64,000 bases of DNA. It comes from JBGTGG01 sp964398945 (GTDB lineage: Bacteria; Bacteroidota; Bacteroidia; Cytophagales; Cyclobacteriaceae). Positions 8,961 through 18,226 of this stretch are shown here, in pieces; the first letter of the stretch is position 1; the number at the start of each line of letters is the position of its first letter. Position numbers and translations under genes: made by a program. The stretch covers positions 101,058 to 165,057 of the forward strand of contig CAYNOT010000011.1 in assembly GCA_964398945.1 (NCBI GenBank), read 5' to 3'. The notes beneath the pieces are model-generated. The model was given only the letters and a program-made list of their open reading frames with translations, searched no databases and was not told where the DNA came from.

Positions 8961-9437
8961 GTGGACAAGAAGCCAGTCAAATTAACCCCTTCGCAAGCAA
9001 AAGAAAAGATTTATAATTTTTGTGCATACCAGGAGCGGTCACATCAAGAAGTAAAAAACAAACTCTATGGATATGGTTTGTTTCGCGATGATGTAGAAGA
9101 ATTGCTTACCCACCTCATTACCGAAGGCTTTCTTAATGAAGAACGTTTTGCGAAATCTTTTGCCGGGGGCAAGTTCAGGATAAAAGAATGGGGCCGTTTA
9201 AAAATCATCAACACGCTGGAATCAAAAGGTGTTACCTCCAATTGTATACGGATTGGAATGCGGGAAATAGATGAGGCGGATTACCTGGAAACCTTGAGAA
9301 ATATCCTAAAGAAAAAATTGGAAAGCATTGAAAACGAAAACCGTTTTGTTCTCCGCGACAAAGTTGGCCGCTATGCCATATCGCGGGGATACGAGCCCGA
9401 ACTGGTTTGGCAGGAAATAAAGGTTCTTCTTCCCTAA
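8961..9437 (+). CDS. recX: Regulatory protein RecX
   Basis: A 158-residue helical protein of the RecX family, which binds the RecA filament and inhibits its activity. The three-helix repeats are recognisable: CAYQERSHQEVKNKLYGYG, LITEGFLNEERFAKSFAGGK and FRIKEWGRLKIINTLESKGV. It ends with GYEPELVWQEIKVLLP. GTG start. recA itself is not in this window. The 124 bases after the stop, up to pxpC, contain no recognisable element. Confidence 0.85.
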   Translation: MDKKPVKLTPSQAKEKIYNFCAYQERSHQEVKNKLYGYGLFRDDVEELLTHLITEGFLNEERFAKSFAGGKFRIKEWGRLKIINTLESKGVTSNCIRIGMREIDEADYLETLRNILKKKLESIENENRFVLRDKVGRYAISRGYEPELVWQEIKVLLP

Positions 9438-9561
9438 TCAAAAATTGTATTCGTATCCGGAAATAAGCCATTACAAAAGATTATCTGATAATCCATAATC
9501 ATACCCTTGGCTAAGATTTAAGAATACTTCAATGCTGGCATCTATTCGCTTGTGCGTTATC

Positions 9562-10416
9562 TTATGTAAGTTGAAAACGAATCAGGTCATTTGTTTTCTT
9601 TTGTGCCAATCGATTGATCCCCCCTTCTGTCAATTGTAAAATTCGAGGATAGCCTCCTGTGGTTTGGCAATCCCGCATTAACACAATCGGATGGCCGAAT
9701 GGTGTTAACTGTACTGTGCCCGGAATAGTGATAGCGGTAAGCATATCGAACCCCTTTTCAATTTTAAAAAGTGCCCCTTCAAGTTGATACCCCATCCTGT
9801 TGTTTGCGGAACCAACTTTGAAATCTTTTTCAAAAAGCAATGCTTGTTGGTCCGTTGACAACCATTCGAATTCGGGGCCTCTTTGAACCTCAATCTGAAT
9901 TGAAGCAAGATGGTCTTCATCAATCTTTACACTTGCGTGGATTTCACTTTGATGTCTTTGTCCACTGATATTTATTGACATCCCAGTTTTCAAAATATTA
10001 TTGTCGGAAATGCCCGGATAATAAGAACAGCTCTCCAAAATCTTTTCACATTCGAAACCACCTTTTACTGCAAGGTAGCTTCGGCAACCGGAGATCAACT
10101 TGCCAAACGATAATTGATCCCCTCCTTTCACAGCTATGGCTTTGTTGCGATCAACAGCTTTACCATTGATCGTTGGTGACATATCAGCACCTGTCAATGA
10201 AATCAAAGTGGAGCAATTAAATTTTAGCGTTGGGCCTTGTAAACTGAATTCAAAAACGGGCGTATCTTCAGGATTATCCAAAAGCATATTTGCCAATCCT
10301 GCGCTATATGCATCCATCGCCCCCGAAAGGGGCACACCGAATTTTCGATATCTTCTTCTTCCGCGATCCTGAAAAGTAGAAAGCAATCCTGGGGATAAAA
10401 CCTCTATCGAATTCAT
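9562..10416 (-). CDS. pxpC: 5-oxoprolinase subunit C (biotin-dependent carboxyltransferase-like)
   Basis: PxpC/KipA family protein of 284 residues. With PxpA and PxpB it forms the prokaryotic 5-oxoprolinase, which opens pyroglutamate to glutamate at the cost of ATP. Family features: EVLSPGLLSTFQDRGRRRYRKFGVP at the start, GAMDAYSAGLANMLLDNPED, and near the C terminus MRDCQTTGGYPRI. ATG start, overlapping the pxpB stop by 4 bases. The gene order pxpA-pxpB-pxpC on the minus strand is the usual one and supports the assignment over urea-carboxylase-related proteins. Confidence 0.9.
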   Translation of the reverse strand: MNSIEVLSPGLLSTFQDRGRRRYRKFGVPLSGAMDAYSAGLANMLLDNPEDTPVFEFSLQGPTLKFNCSTLISLTGADMSPTINGKAVDRNKAIAVKGGDQLSFGKLISGCRSYLAVKGGFECEKILESCSYYPGISDNNILKTGMSINISGQRHQSEIHASVKIDEDHLASIQIEVQRGPEFEWLSTDQQALLFEKDFKVGSANNRMGYQLEGALFKIEKGFDMLTAITIPGTVQLTPFGHPIVLMRDCQTTGGYPRILQLTEGGINRLAQKKTNDLIRFQLT

Positions 10417-11141
10417 TTGCTCAATGCATTTAGGACAAAACCGCCCGACCTCATTTTCCCCTTCAACAAACCATGTTCTTCTTTTGAAACCGGAACAAAC
10501 TTGATTTTATCCCCCGCGTGTATTTTGGTTGGTGGGTCTTTTCTTGCATCAAACAATGGTATAGGACAATTGCCAATAATGTTCCACCCACCCGGGCTTT
10601 CCTGTGGATAGATTCCTGTTTGATATCCACCAATTGCTACAGCGCCTTTTAATATTTTTGGTCGCGGGGTTTCCTTTCGTGGTATGAAAAGTTTTTCAGG
10701 GAGTGCCCCCAGGTATAAAAAGCCGGGCAAAAAACCTGTGAAATAAACGGTGTATGTATTCCCTGAATGAAGTTTTATTAATTCATCCATGGTTAATTTT
10801 TTCGCCTTTGAAATTGCCCCTAGGTCAATTCCAAAACACGGATCATAACACACCGGCATTTCCCAAACATTTCCCGAATGCGAATCAACGATTTGTTCAC
10901 CATTCCTAAGTTGCTTGATGCTCTCCAACAACTTCGTAAATGAAATGATTTCAGGATTGAAAAAAACCGCCAGCGAATTATAGGTGTTTAATGTCCCCTC
11001 AATTTTTTCAGAAAGTGTACGTTCAATTATTTTTTGAAAAGAAAGTATATCGAAAAGAATTTCTTCATCGATTTTGGAGGGCCATTCAATCAAAAGGGCT
11101 TCTTCTCCAAAGGGTTTATATGTTACCGTAAACTTTTTCAA
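10413..11141 (-). CDS. pxpB: 5-oxoprolinase subunit B
   Basis: PxpB/KipI-type (AHS1) protein of 242 residues. Conserved pieces are HSGNTYTVYFTGFLPGFLYLG (around residues 123-143; shown for family recognition), IPRKETPRPKI, and GGYQTGIYPQESPGGWNIIG near residue 190. It partners PxpC in the catalytic complex. The only suitable start is a TTG directly after the pxpA stop, so the genes abut. It overlaps pxpC by 4 bases, indicating translational coupling. Confidence 0.9.
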   Translation of the reverse strand: MKKFTVTYKPFGEEALLIEWPSKIDEEILFDILSFQKIIERTLSEKIEGTLNTYNSLAVFFNPEIISFTKLLESIKQLRNGEQIVDSHSGNVWEMPVCYDPCFGIDLGAISKAKKLTMDELIKLHSGNTYTVYFTGFLPGFLYLGALPEKLFIPRKETPRPKILKGAVAIGGYQTGIYPQESPGGWNIIGNCPIPLFDARKDPPTKIHAGDKIKFVPVSKEEHGLLKGKMRSGGFVLNALSK

Positions 11142-11870
11142 CTATGGTAATTCAATTCCTGCTTCATTCAACTTCAATCGCAATGCTTTAACAATTGTGA
11201 CTGCATTGGGATTATCACCGTGTATACAGACCGTGTCCGCTTTAATGGATTGATGGTTTCCACTAATCGTTTTAACGGTGCCTTCCCTTATCATTTGCAA
11301 CACATGCAACGCAATCTGATTGGGGCCTTGTAATATCGCATGTTTCCCCGTACGGGATACCAGTGTTAAATCATCGTTATAATTTCGGTCTGCAAAAACT
11401 TCAAAATGAACTTGTATCCCTTCGGATTTTGCGATGTTCGAGATAACCGATCCAAAGGGGGCATATAAAATAATTAAAGTAAACTCTTTCAAAACATTTA
11501 CAATGGTTCGCGCAATATCTTCCCGTGTCGCTGCCATGGTATACAATGCGCCATGTGGTTTTACATGATGAAGTTTTGAACCTTCATTTTCAACACTATT
11601 TTTTATACGTGTTATCTGATCGGTTATAGTCTTCTTTAGTTCTTCTTCGGGGATTTCCATCGGAAGCCTTCCGAAATGCTGACGGTCTGGAAAAGAAGGA
11701 TGGGCACCAATCTTCACCTTGTTTTGCAATGCAAGAACTACGGTTCTTTGAATTGTTTCTTCATCCCCTGCATGCGCACCGCAGGCAATATTGCATGAAC
11801 TCAGGTACGGCATGAGCAGTGCATCATTGCCCGCACCTTCCCCCAGGTCTGCATTTAAATCAATTGTCAT
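11142..11870 (-). CDS. pxpA: 5-oxoprolinase subunit A (LamB/YcsF family)
   Basis: A 242-residue LamB/YcsF-family protein and first gene of the pxpABC operon. Motifs: IDLNADLGEGAGNDALLMPY at the N terminus, NIACGAHAGDEETIQR near residue 28, KIGAHPSFPDRQHFGR near residue 55, HVKPHGALY near residue 100, and VCIHGDNPNA near the C terminus. These histidines and aspartates are the conserved metal-site or catalytic residues of the family. ATG start. No dedicated pyroglutamate transporter lies next to it. Confidence 0.93.
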   Translation of the reverse strand: MTIDLNADLGEGAGNDALLMPYLSSCNIACGAHAGDEETIQRTVVLALQNKVKIGAHPSFPDRQHFGRLPMEIPEEELKKTITDQITRIKNSVENEGSKLHHVKPHGALYTMAATREDIARTIVNVLKEFTLIILYAPFGSVISNIAKSEGIQVHFEVFADRNYNDDLTLVSRTGKHAILQGPNQIALHVLQMIREGTVKTISGNHQSIKADTVCIHGDNPNAVTIVKALRLKLNEAGIELP

Positions 11871-11961
11871 AATCAGATGTTAGTAGCAAGACATTAGACA
11901 AAACTTTTAAAATTAAAATTTCCTCTCATATATCCTGATACTCATGTCTTGTGTCTTGTGT

Positions 11962-12864
11962 CTAATTCAATACAGCTCCTGATTCATTAACAACAAACGT
12001 TGTTGTTTTACCCTGTACCCAGGCATAATTTGGATGCTCATGGCCAAAGGGAAGATCGAATGCCACCGGGATTTCAGCGGATAGTTTGCTCAATACAATC
12101 TCCTCAATCGTTTCTTCAAAAGGTAAGCCCGGGTCGCCAATCTCTGTCATTTGCCCGATGCCCAATCCGGCCAGGCGATCGAATTTACCAGCACGTTTCA
12201 ATTGCATCAACATCCGGTCGACTTTATAACGGGGCTCATCAATTTCTTCAATCAGCAATATTTTATTTTCTGTATCGATCTCATTTTTTGTCCCTAAAGA
12301 ATCAACTAACAAGGAAAGGTTTCCACCAATCAATGGGGCTGCTGCGTTGCCCATTCTGTTTTGGGTATTTGGAAAGGCTGTCATTTCAGCCTGCTCCCCA
12401 AAAAGAATTTTGCGCAAGCTTTCAATTGAACCATGTGCCCTTTTTTTTGAAAATTGAATGGGCATTGCCCCGTGAATAGAATTGATGCCCATGCGCGCGC
12501 ACGCTAAATGAAAGCACGTAATGTCGCTAAACCCAACAATCCACTTCGGGCCTGCTTTGAATTTTGTGAAATCAAGTTGATCGATTATGCGGCTGCTCCC
12601 ATATCCACCGCGCGCACAAATTATCGCCTTCGCCTCAGGGTCATCCAATGCACATTGGAAATCCGCCACACGCTCATCATCTGTTCCGGCCAAATACGAA
12701 TGGTGCGTGCTGAAAATATTTTTACCGGGTTCAACTTTCAATCCCCACGTATTAAAAACCGAAATGGATTCCTCAATATCAATCTCAGAAACTTTACGGC
12801 CCGGTGCTACCAAACAAATTTTATCTCCAGCGGTAAGGTGTGCGATCATACCATCAATATCCAT
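11962..12864 (-). CDS. LD-carboxypeptidase (peptidase family S66)
   Basis: A 300-residue serine peptidase of family S66, which removes the terminal D-alanine from murein tetrapeptides during peptidoglycan recycling. The catalytic serine lies in WIVGFSDITC (near residue 109). The glutamate is in LLIEEIDEPRYKVDR, and the histidine in PFGHEHPN near the C terminus. ICARGGYGSSRI is the conserved glycine loop. No signal peptide is seen, so it is cytoplasmic. ATG start. The pxp operon starts 91 bases downstream; a shared transcript is possible but unproven. Confidence 0.9.
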   Translation of the reverse strand: MDIDGMIAHLTAGDKICLVAPGRKVSEIDIEESISVFNTWGLKVEPGKNIFSTHHSYLAGTDDERVADFQCALDDPEAKAIICARGGYGSSRIIDQLDFTKFKAGPKWIVGFSDITCFHLACARMGINSIHGAMPIQFSKKRAHGSIESLRKILFGEQAEMTAFPNTQNRMGNAAAPLIGGNLSLLVDSLGTKNEIDTENKILLIEEIDEPRYKVDRMLMQLKRAGKFDRLAGLGIGQMTEIGDPGLPFEETIEEIVLSKLSAEIPVAFDLPFGHEHPNYAWVQGKTTTFVVNESGAVLN

Positions 12865-12882
12865 AAATTAACAAAAACAAAA

Positions 12883-12911
12883 AAAGCCTCCACTCAAAGA
12901 GCAGAGGCTTT
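12883..12911 (-). terminator. Rho-independent terminator after ompH
   Basis: Stem AAAGCCTC (12883-12890) pairs with GAGGCTTT (12904-12911). On the minus strand it is followed by a T-rich run. It lies 20 bases beyond the ompH stop and ends the long envelope-gene block before the LD-carboxypeptidase gene. Confidence 0.8.
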
Positions 12912-12930
12912 CCAATATTTTTGTTTAAAA

Positions 12931-13470
12931 TTAATTCTTTGGCTTTTCAGGGGCTGGTGGTGTAATGCCCATTTTCTTTAATACTAAATCGGATACATCC
13001 ATTTTCTCGTCCCCAAACAGGATTACATCCAACCCACCGATTTGCTGGTTAAGGATCAACGTGAAGCCATTCTCTTTTGCTACATCTTCAATCCCCTTTC
13101 CAACTTTTGAATACACCGGTTCCATCAACTGTGTTTGCTTTTGCTGGATGGTGGTTTGGGCATCTTGCTGTAGTTTTTCAATGTTGGCGCGTTTCTGTTC
13201 CAGCTCCTTTTCAGTGTTGGCACGAATAGCAGGAAGCATGTTGTTCATGTTGGCCTGATAATCGGCCAATAAAGTTTGGAACTCTTTTACTTTATTGTCC
13301 AACTGGTTTTTCAATTGGTTTTGAACAGACTGTAACTCTGCATCAATTTGTTTTGCCTCCGGCATTTGGCTGAAGATATAGTCAACATCTGCAAACCCTA
13401 TTTTTGATTCCTGAGCCTGTGCACTTATGGCAGCTACTGCAAAAACCATTAAAAAAAACATTTTTCTCAT
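12931..13470 (-). CDS. OmpH/Skp family periplasmic chaperone
   Basis: A 179-residue Skp-like chaperone that holds unfolded outer-membrane proteins for BamA. The signal peptide MRKMFFLMVFAVAAISAQAQ is followed by SKIGFADVDYIFSQMPEAKQ, the usual OmpH opening. A long charged coiled coil (about residues 45-110) forms the tentacle helices, and the C terminus returns to the body (FTLILNQQIGGLDVILFG). The tail is proline-rich (TPPAPEKPKN). I took the ATG at 13470 over the adjacent GTG. It is the last gene of the block, 12 bases after a second ompH. Confidence 0.9.
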   Translation of the reverse strand: MRKMFFLMVFAVAAISAQAQESKIGFADVDYIFSQMPEAKQIDAELQSVQNQLKNQLDNKVKEFQTLLADYQANMNNMLPAIRANTEKELEQKRANIEKLQQDAQTTIQQKQTQLMEPVYSKVGKGIEDVAKENGFTLILNQQIGGLDVILFGDEKMDVSDLVLKKMGITPPAPEKPKN

Positions 13471-13482
13471 CACTCTTCTATT

Positions 13483-14019
13483 TTAGTTTTTAATTACATC
13501 ATTTGGGTCACCAAGCCCTAGTTCATCCAATACGAAATCGGTGTAGTCGAATCGCGGATTGGTATATATCATCACCAATTGACTTGCTTTGTCAAAGACA
13601 ATATCCAGGTTGTTTTTCTTGGCCACTCTTTCAACAGCCTCCCAGACTTTATCTTGCACAGGCTTTATTAGTTCTTGTTTTTTTAAAAACAACAGTCCAT
13701 CAAAACCAAACACTTTCTTTTGGTACTCTTTCAACTTTGTTTCTTCTGTACGTATCGCCTCCATCCGTTCCTTTTTCATTGCTTCGGTAAGCAATACCTG
13801 TTCAGCCTGCAACGCACTGTAAAGCGATTCGATCTTGGCGGCCATTTCCTGCACATCCATTTCCCACGCCTTTGAAAGCTGGTTGATCTCATCCTTTGCC
13901 TTCGCATATTCCGGCATCTTGTTCAACACATAATCTGTGTCTATATACCCGAACCGCTGAGCATTGACAAAAGTCAGGCCGAAAATGAGAAAAAAAAATG
14001 TAAATAAAGAAAACCTCAT
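13483..14019 (-). CDS. OmpH/Skp family periplasmic chaperone (second copy)
   Basis: A 178-residue paralog of the adjacent ompH with the same architecture: signal peptide (MRFSLFTFFFLIFGLTFVNA), QRFGYIDTDYVLNKMPEYAK, a coiled-coil middle, and a C-terminal strand region (NLDIVFDKASQLVMIYTNP). Paired ompH genes directly downstream of bamA are the usual Bacteroidota arrangement. It starts 2 bases after the bamA stop, so the chaperones and their client machine are coexpressed. Confidence 0.9.
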   Translation of the reverse strand: MRFSLFTFFFLIFGLTFVNAQRFGYIDTDYVLNKMPEYAKAKDEINQLSKAWEMDVQEMAAKIESLYSALQAEQVLLTEAMKKERMEAIRTEETKLKEYQKKVFGFDGLLFLKKQELIKPVQDKVWEAVERVAKKNNLDIVFDKASQLVMIYTNPRFDYTDFVLDELGLGDPNDVIKN

Positions 14020-14021
14020 AA

Positions 14022-16706
14022 TTATCTAAGCTGCTGACCGATTGTAAAATGGAATTGAGATCCACTAATATCACGCGAGTAAGGCAGCCTATCAAAACCA
14101 TACGCCCAGTTTAGACCTATTAAACCAAACGCAGGCATAAATATACGGGCTCCAAACCCAGCGGATTTATACAGGTTAAACGGATTAAAGTCCTGATAAT
14201 TATTCCAGTTGTTTCCAGCCTCTGTAAAAACGAACCCATAAATAGTGGCTGCGTTTCCAGTGGTTACAGGGTAGCGTAACTCCAACCCGAATTTATTATA
14301 TACTATTCCGCCTTCAATCAGGTTTGGATTGTACCCACCCACTTGCTGTCCATAATTTGGAGGTGTGATGGCGTTGTTATCATATCCACGTAAGCCGATG
14401 ACCTCTTGCCCAAGCAAGAAGGAATTAAACCCACCGGCCAGTCCATCCCCACCGAGGAAGAACCTTTCAAAAGGACCGATTCCAATTTTATCTGTATAGG
14501 ATCCAATAAACCCAAAATGTGCTTTAGCTTCAATCACCAATTTCTTTTTACTGTCTAGCGGCAAATAGAACTTCGAATCAAACATCCATTTGTGATACTC
14601 TTGCCACAAATACTTTTGCGAATTGGGAACATCATTGTAATCCATGTCATTCCAAACGGAGAATGGAGGCGTCAACGTAGCACTCAATGAAAGTGTTGAT
14701 CCTGAAGCCGGGTACATCGGATTGTCAATGCTATTCCTTGAAAGTGTTGCATTAAATGTTACACTGTTTGAAGGGCCATCTGAAAACCCTAACCCGGATT
14801 GCCAATTGTCAAGTTCATACCGAAGATAAGCAAGGGAATTGGTGAGTGTAAAATAATTGTCCGGCCACTCCAATCGATTTCCCAATCCTACCGAAATGCT
14901 ATGTACTTTCAATGAGGAACTAAAATTGGTAGGATCACGGAAATCGAAAGCCTGACGTTGAATGGATGTGCTATAGCTTATCGATAATGATTGTGGCTTA
15001 CGTCCTCCCAACCACGGCTCACTAAAGGAGAAGCTATAACTCTGGAATGAACGTCCATTGGCCTGCATCCGCAATGACAATCGTTGGCCATCACCAACGG
15101 GTAGCGGCTTCCATTTCTTAAAGTGCGGGATATTCCGTGCTGAAAAATTGTTAAAAGTCAAACCTAGTGTACCAACAAAACCGTAGAATCCACCCCAACC
15201 TCCAGACAGTTCGATTTGGTCATTGGATTGTTCCTCCAGTTGCCATTCAACATCAACCGTTCCGTTTGACGGATTAGGTTTTAAATCCGGGTTAATGGTT
15301 TGCGGATTAAAAAATCCCAACTGCCCAAGTTGTTGTTGCGTGCGAATAATATCTGTTCGGCTGAATTTCCTTCCAGGCACCGTGCTCAATTCACGTCTTA
15401 CCACATGGTCGCTGGTGCGGTCGTTGCCTGTAAAGGTAACTGCATTGATCGTGGCCTGATCGCCCTCGAAAATCCTCATCTCTACGTCAATTGAATCCCC
15501 TGACACAGCAATTTCAATCGGGTTTACACGGAAAAACAGATACCCGTCATCCATGTATAAGCCATTAATGTCCGGACCCTTTGGATTGAACGTTATTTTC
15601 TGTTGTAGTAATTCATTATTATAAATATCGCCTCGCTTAATTCCGAGTATTGCGTTTAGTGTTCGGTCATTATGAATATAGTTTCCGGTCCAGATGATAT
15701 CGCGGAAGTAATACTTTGGTCCTTCATGTATGGAAAAGCGCAGGTCAATGTTCTTGTCATCGTAGCGGTAAAAAGTATCCGTTAAAATTTCTGCATCACG
15801 ATATCCTTTCGAATTGTAATATGCAATCACAGCATCCTTGTCAGCTTCATATTCTGATTTAATAAATTTCGTGCTGGCAAAAACATTAAGCTTGATGTTA
15901 TCGTCCATAAAATTTTTGACATCTTCCCAGGAGGTCTTGAATGTATTGGAGAAAAAACCATTTCTTTTCACGTGAACGGCTTCGTCAATGATTGCCCTGT
16001 GCAGCGTGATCCGGGGATGCTCATTTGTTTTCTTCATCCGCATTTTCAACACGGTTTGGGAAACCTCTGAATTTCCCTCAAAGTACATCTTGTTGATTTT
16101 TACTTTCGATTTTGGTTGCACATTGATCCGCAACCGGATATCGGACCTGCCAGTATCGGATTCCTGGACAACTTTTACTTCCGTGAAAAGAAAACCCTTA
16201 CTGACAAAATGTTTCTTCACACCTAATTCCGTATTTCTGATCAGGGCATCATTTACGATTTTACCCCGGATAAGGCTAAGGTCTTCTTTTAAGGCAGTTT
16301 CTTGCGACTTGGATATTCCTGTAAAATAGAATGATTGCAAGCGTGGTCGTTCCGCCAGTTGCAATAACAGGAATACATTATCACCTTCAATTTTTGAGAC
16401 CGCTATACTTGCATCCCCTATCAGGCCATGTTTCCAAAGTTTGCGGATTGCCCCGGTAATCTCATCTCCGGGAATTTTGATTTTATCACCAATCTTAAGT
16501 CCTGTCAGGGAAATCATTGCATTTTTATCCAGGACATTTAGCCCTGTAATTTCGATCCCACCAATAAAGTATTCCTGGGGATTGGCATAATTTAGTGCTT
16601 TGCCGGATGTAGGTGTTGTTCCTGTCTTGCCCCTTGAACGATTAAATTGTCCAAAAGCTTGTCCCGCCACTATCACACAAATCAAAAACAGTACAATCCT
16701 CTTCAT
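14022..16706 (-). CDS. bamA: Outer membrane protein assembly factor BamA
   Basis: An 894-residue Omp85 protein that inserts beta-barrel proteins into the outer membrane. A signal peptide (MKRIVLFLICVIVAGQAFGQ) is followed by a serine/glycine-rich linker. Five POTRA-like repeats follow (about residues 45-480; for example IGGIEITGLNVLDKNAMI and INAVTFTGNDRTSDHVV). The C-terminal barrel (about 480-894) contains FFLGGDGLAGGF and GLRGYDNNAI, the lid-loop region, and ends in a strand with FHFTIGQQLR. Its neighbours uppS and two ompH genes are conserved. The sequence is complete and in frame. Confidence 0.95.
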   Translation of the reverse strand: MKRIVLFLICVIVAGQAFGQFNRSRGKTGTTPTSGKALNYANPQEYFIGGIEITGLNVLDKNAMISLTGLKIGDKIKIPGDEITGAIRKLWKHGLIGDASIAVSKIEGDNVFLLLQLAERPRLQSFYFTGISKSQETALKEDLSLIRGKIVNDALIRNTELGVKKHFVSKGFLFTEVKVVQESDTGRSDIRLRINVQPKSKVKINKMYFEGNSEVSQTVLKMRMKKTNEHPRITLHRAIIDEAVHVKRNGFFSNTFKTSWEDVKNFMDDNIKLNVFASTKFIKSEYEADKDAVIAYYNSKGYRDAEILTDTFYRYDDKNIDLRFSIHEGPKYYFRDIIWTGNYIHNDRTLNAILGIKRGDIYNNELLQQKITFNPKGPDINGLYMDDGYLFFRVNPIEIAVSGDSIDVEMRIFEGDQATINAVTFTGNDRTSDHVVRRELSTVPGRKFSRTDIIRTQQQLGQLGFFNPQTINPDLKPNPSNGTVDVEWQLEEQSNDQIELSGGWGGFYGFVGTLGLTFNNFSARNIPHFKKWKPLPVGDGQRLSLRMQANGRSFQSYSFSFSEPWLGGRKPQSLSISYSTSIQRQAFDFRDPTNFSSSLKVHSISVGLGNRLEWPDNYFTLTNSLAYLRYELDNWQSGLGFSDGPSNSVTFNATLSRNSIDNPMYPASGSTLSLSATLTPPFSVWNDMDYNDVPNSQKYLWQEYHKWMFDSKFYLPLDSKKKLVIEAKAHFGFIGSYTDKIGIGPFERFFLGGDGLAGGFNSFLLGQEVIGLRGYDNNAITPPNYGQQVGGYNPNLIEGGIVYNKFGLELRYPVTTGNAATIYGFVFTEAGNNWNNYQDFNPFNLYKSAGFGARIFMPAFGLIGLNWAYGFDRLPYSRDISGSQFHFTIGQQLR

Positions 16707-17468
16707 TTAATTTATTGGATTCAATTGTTCACTAGTCTTACCAAACCTTCTTTCACGCTGCTGAAATGATATAATTGCTTCATGCAAATGTTCCTTTCGG
16801 AAGTCTGGCCACAACGTAGGTGTAATGTAAAGCTCTGTATATGCCACCTGCCATAAAAGAAAATTGCTTAGGCGCATTTCCCCGCTAGTCCTGATCAACA
16901 GCTCCGGATCTGGGATGTTGGCGGTCTGCAAATAGTTCTTAAAAAGATCTTCATTTATTGCCGCTGATTTAAGGTTGCCATTTTTTACCTCCTCTGCAAT
17001 GTGCTTAACAGCATTTATAATTTCTGACCTTCCGCTGTAGCTCAGCGCCATTATCAGTGTCAAACCTGTATTGTCCTTGGTCTGGTCTATTGCCCAGGCC
17101 AGGTTTTCCTGACATTCTTTTGGCAGCGAGGTGGTGTCACCGATGGTCAATAACCTCACCTCATTTTTTTGAAGTGTACTAATCTCATCACGAAGGGTTT
17201 GCACCAAAAGTTCCATCAAACTATCCACCTCTTTTTTCGGACGCGCCCAATTCTCGGTGGAGAAAGCATACAGGGTCAGGTATTTGATTCCTATTTCCCC
17301 ACATCCTTCTGTCACCTCGCGCACAGCTTGAATTGCATTCCTATGTCCAAAAATCCGCATTGCCCCCTTCTTCTTGGCCCATCTTCCGTTTCCGTCCATT
17401 ATTACGGCAACATGATTGGGCAAGTTATTAAAGTCAATATGGTCTTTAAATGTAGACAAGGGGTGCAA
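16707..17468 (-). CDS. uppS: Isoprenyl transferase (undecaprenyl diphosphate synthase)
   Basis: cis-Prenyltransferase of 253 residues that makes undecaprenyl diphosphate, the lipid carrier for cell-wall and polysaccharide precursors. Motifs: VAVIMDGNGRWAKKKG near residue 20 (catalytic Asp and P-loop), LTLYAFSTENWARP near residue 67, and LLIRTSGEMRLSNFLLWQ with the YTELYITPTLWPDF tail. The start is a TTG at 17468, since no ATG precedes the catalytic motif. The stop directly abuts the bamA start, so the two are coupled. Confidence 0.94.
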   Translation of the reverse strand: MHPLSTFKDHIDFNNLPNHVAVIMDGNGRWAKKKGAMRIFGHRNAIQAVREVTEGCGEIGIKYLTLYAFSTENWARPKKEVDSLMELLVQTLRDEISTLQKNEVRLLTIGDTTSLPKECQENLAWAIDQTKDNTGLTLIMALSYSGRSEIINAVKHIAEEVKNGNLKSAAINEDLFKNYLQTANIPDPELLIRTSGEMRLSNFLLWQVAYTELYITPTLWPDFRKEHLHEAIISFQQRERRFGKTSEQLNPIN

Positions 17469-17542
17469 AATTAGGGTATTTTCTGTGAATCCATTAAAAT
17501 TTTTACGGAATCCATTTGAAGCGGTGTGTTACCACAGGTTAC

Positions 17543-18226
17543 TTACTTATAGGGATTGGTGGGGCAAGGTATTGTATAGAATGTACGTGTAAGGGTAATC
17601 CCTAAAAAATAATAAGTGTCATTGTCGAGTGGGTTTCCATATTGGTAATTCTTGTTGGTCAAATCCCCATCAGAAACATTGTCGAGGTAGTCGAATGAAG
17701 TCTTTCTTGCACCTATCTCCACTGCCATATACCACTTCGGGTTCAGAACGTATTTAAACCCCACTCCAAACGGTATAGCCAATTGTACGTTACTGTATTC
17801 TGCTGCTTTGTTTTGGGTTCCGGAGATTCCGAAAAGGCCCAATCCACCAAACAAATATGGGGTGAACCGGATCATCCTTTTGGAATCGCGCCAATCGAGA
17901 AAATGATATTCAAATGTTGTGGCCGCTTCAAACAAAAACAAATCGAAAGATGCTTGCCTTTCATCAGCAAACGCATCAACAGGCCTGTTGTCATTTGCGC
18001 CAATCTGGCCCGCGACCAGTGAGGCTTTAAAGCTTATGGCGTTGTTAAAGTTTGACCGATAAAAAACAGTAGCTGCGGGTTTGGAGTACGCAAAATTATA
18101 ATTTCGAACCAAGTCACCGGTATAATTCAAAGTTCCAAGGCCAAAGCCAACTTCAGAGCGTTGTGCAAACCCCGCGTGAAATAGCGAAAAGAATAACAAG
18201 CACAGCCCGATTCTTTTGGAAGTCAT
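17543..18226 (-). CDS. DUF6089-type outer-membrane beta-barrel protein
   Basis: A 227-residue protein with signal peptide MTSKRIGLCLLFFSLFHAGF, then RSEVGFGLGTLNYTGDL and alternating amphipathic strands ending in a barrel-like NDTYYFLGITLTRTFY. This is the small porin-like family found between nadK and uppS in Bacteroidota. The function is not known; an envelope structural role fits the context. The ATG overlaps the stop of the upstream DUF6089-like gene (TAATG). Confidence 0.75.
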   Translation of the reverse strand: MTSKRIGLCLLFFSLFHAGFAQRSEVGFGLGTLNYTGDLVRNYNFAYSKPAATVFYRSNFNNAISFKASLVAGQIGANDNRPVDAFADERQASFDLFLFEAATTFEYHFLDWRDSKRMIRFTPYLFGGLGLFGISGTQNKAAEYSNVQLAIPFGVGFKYVLNPKWYMAVEIGARKTSFDYLDNVSDGDLTNKNYQYGNPLDNDTYYFLGITLTRTFYTIPCPTNPYK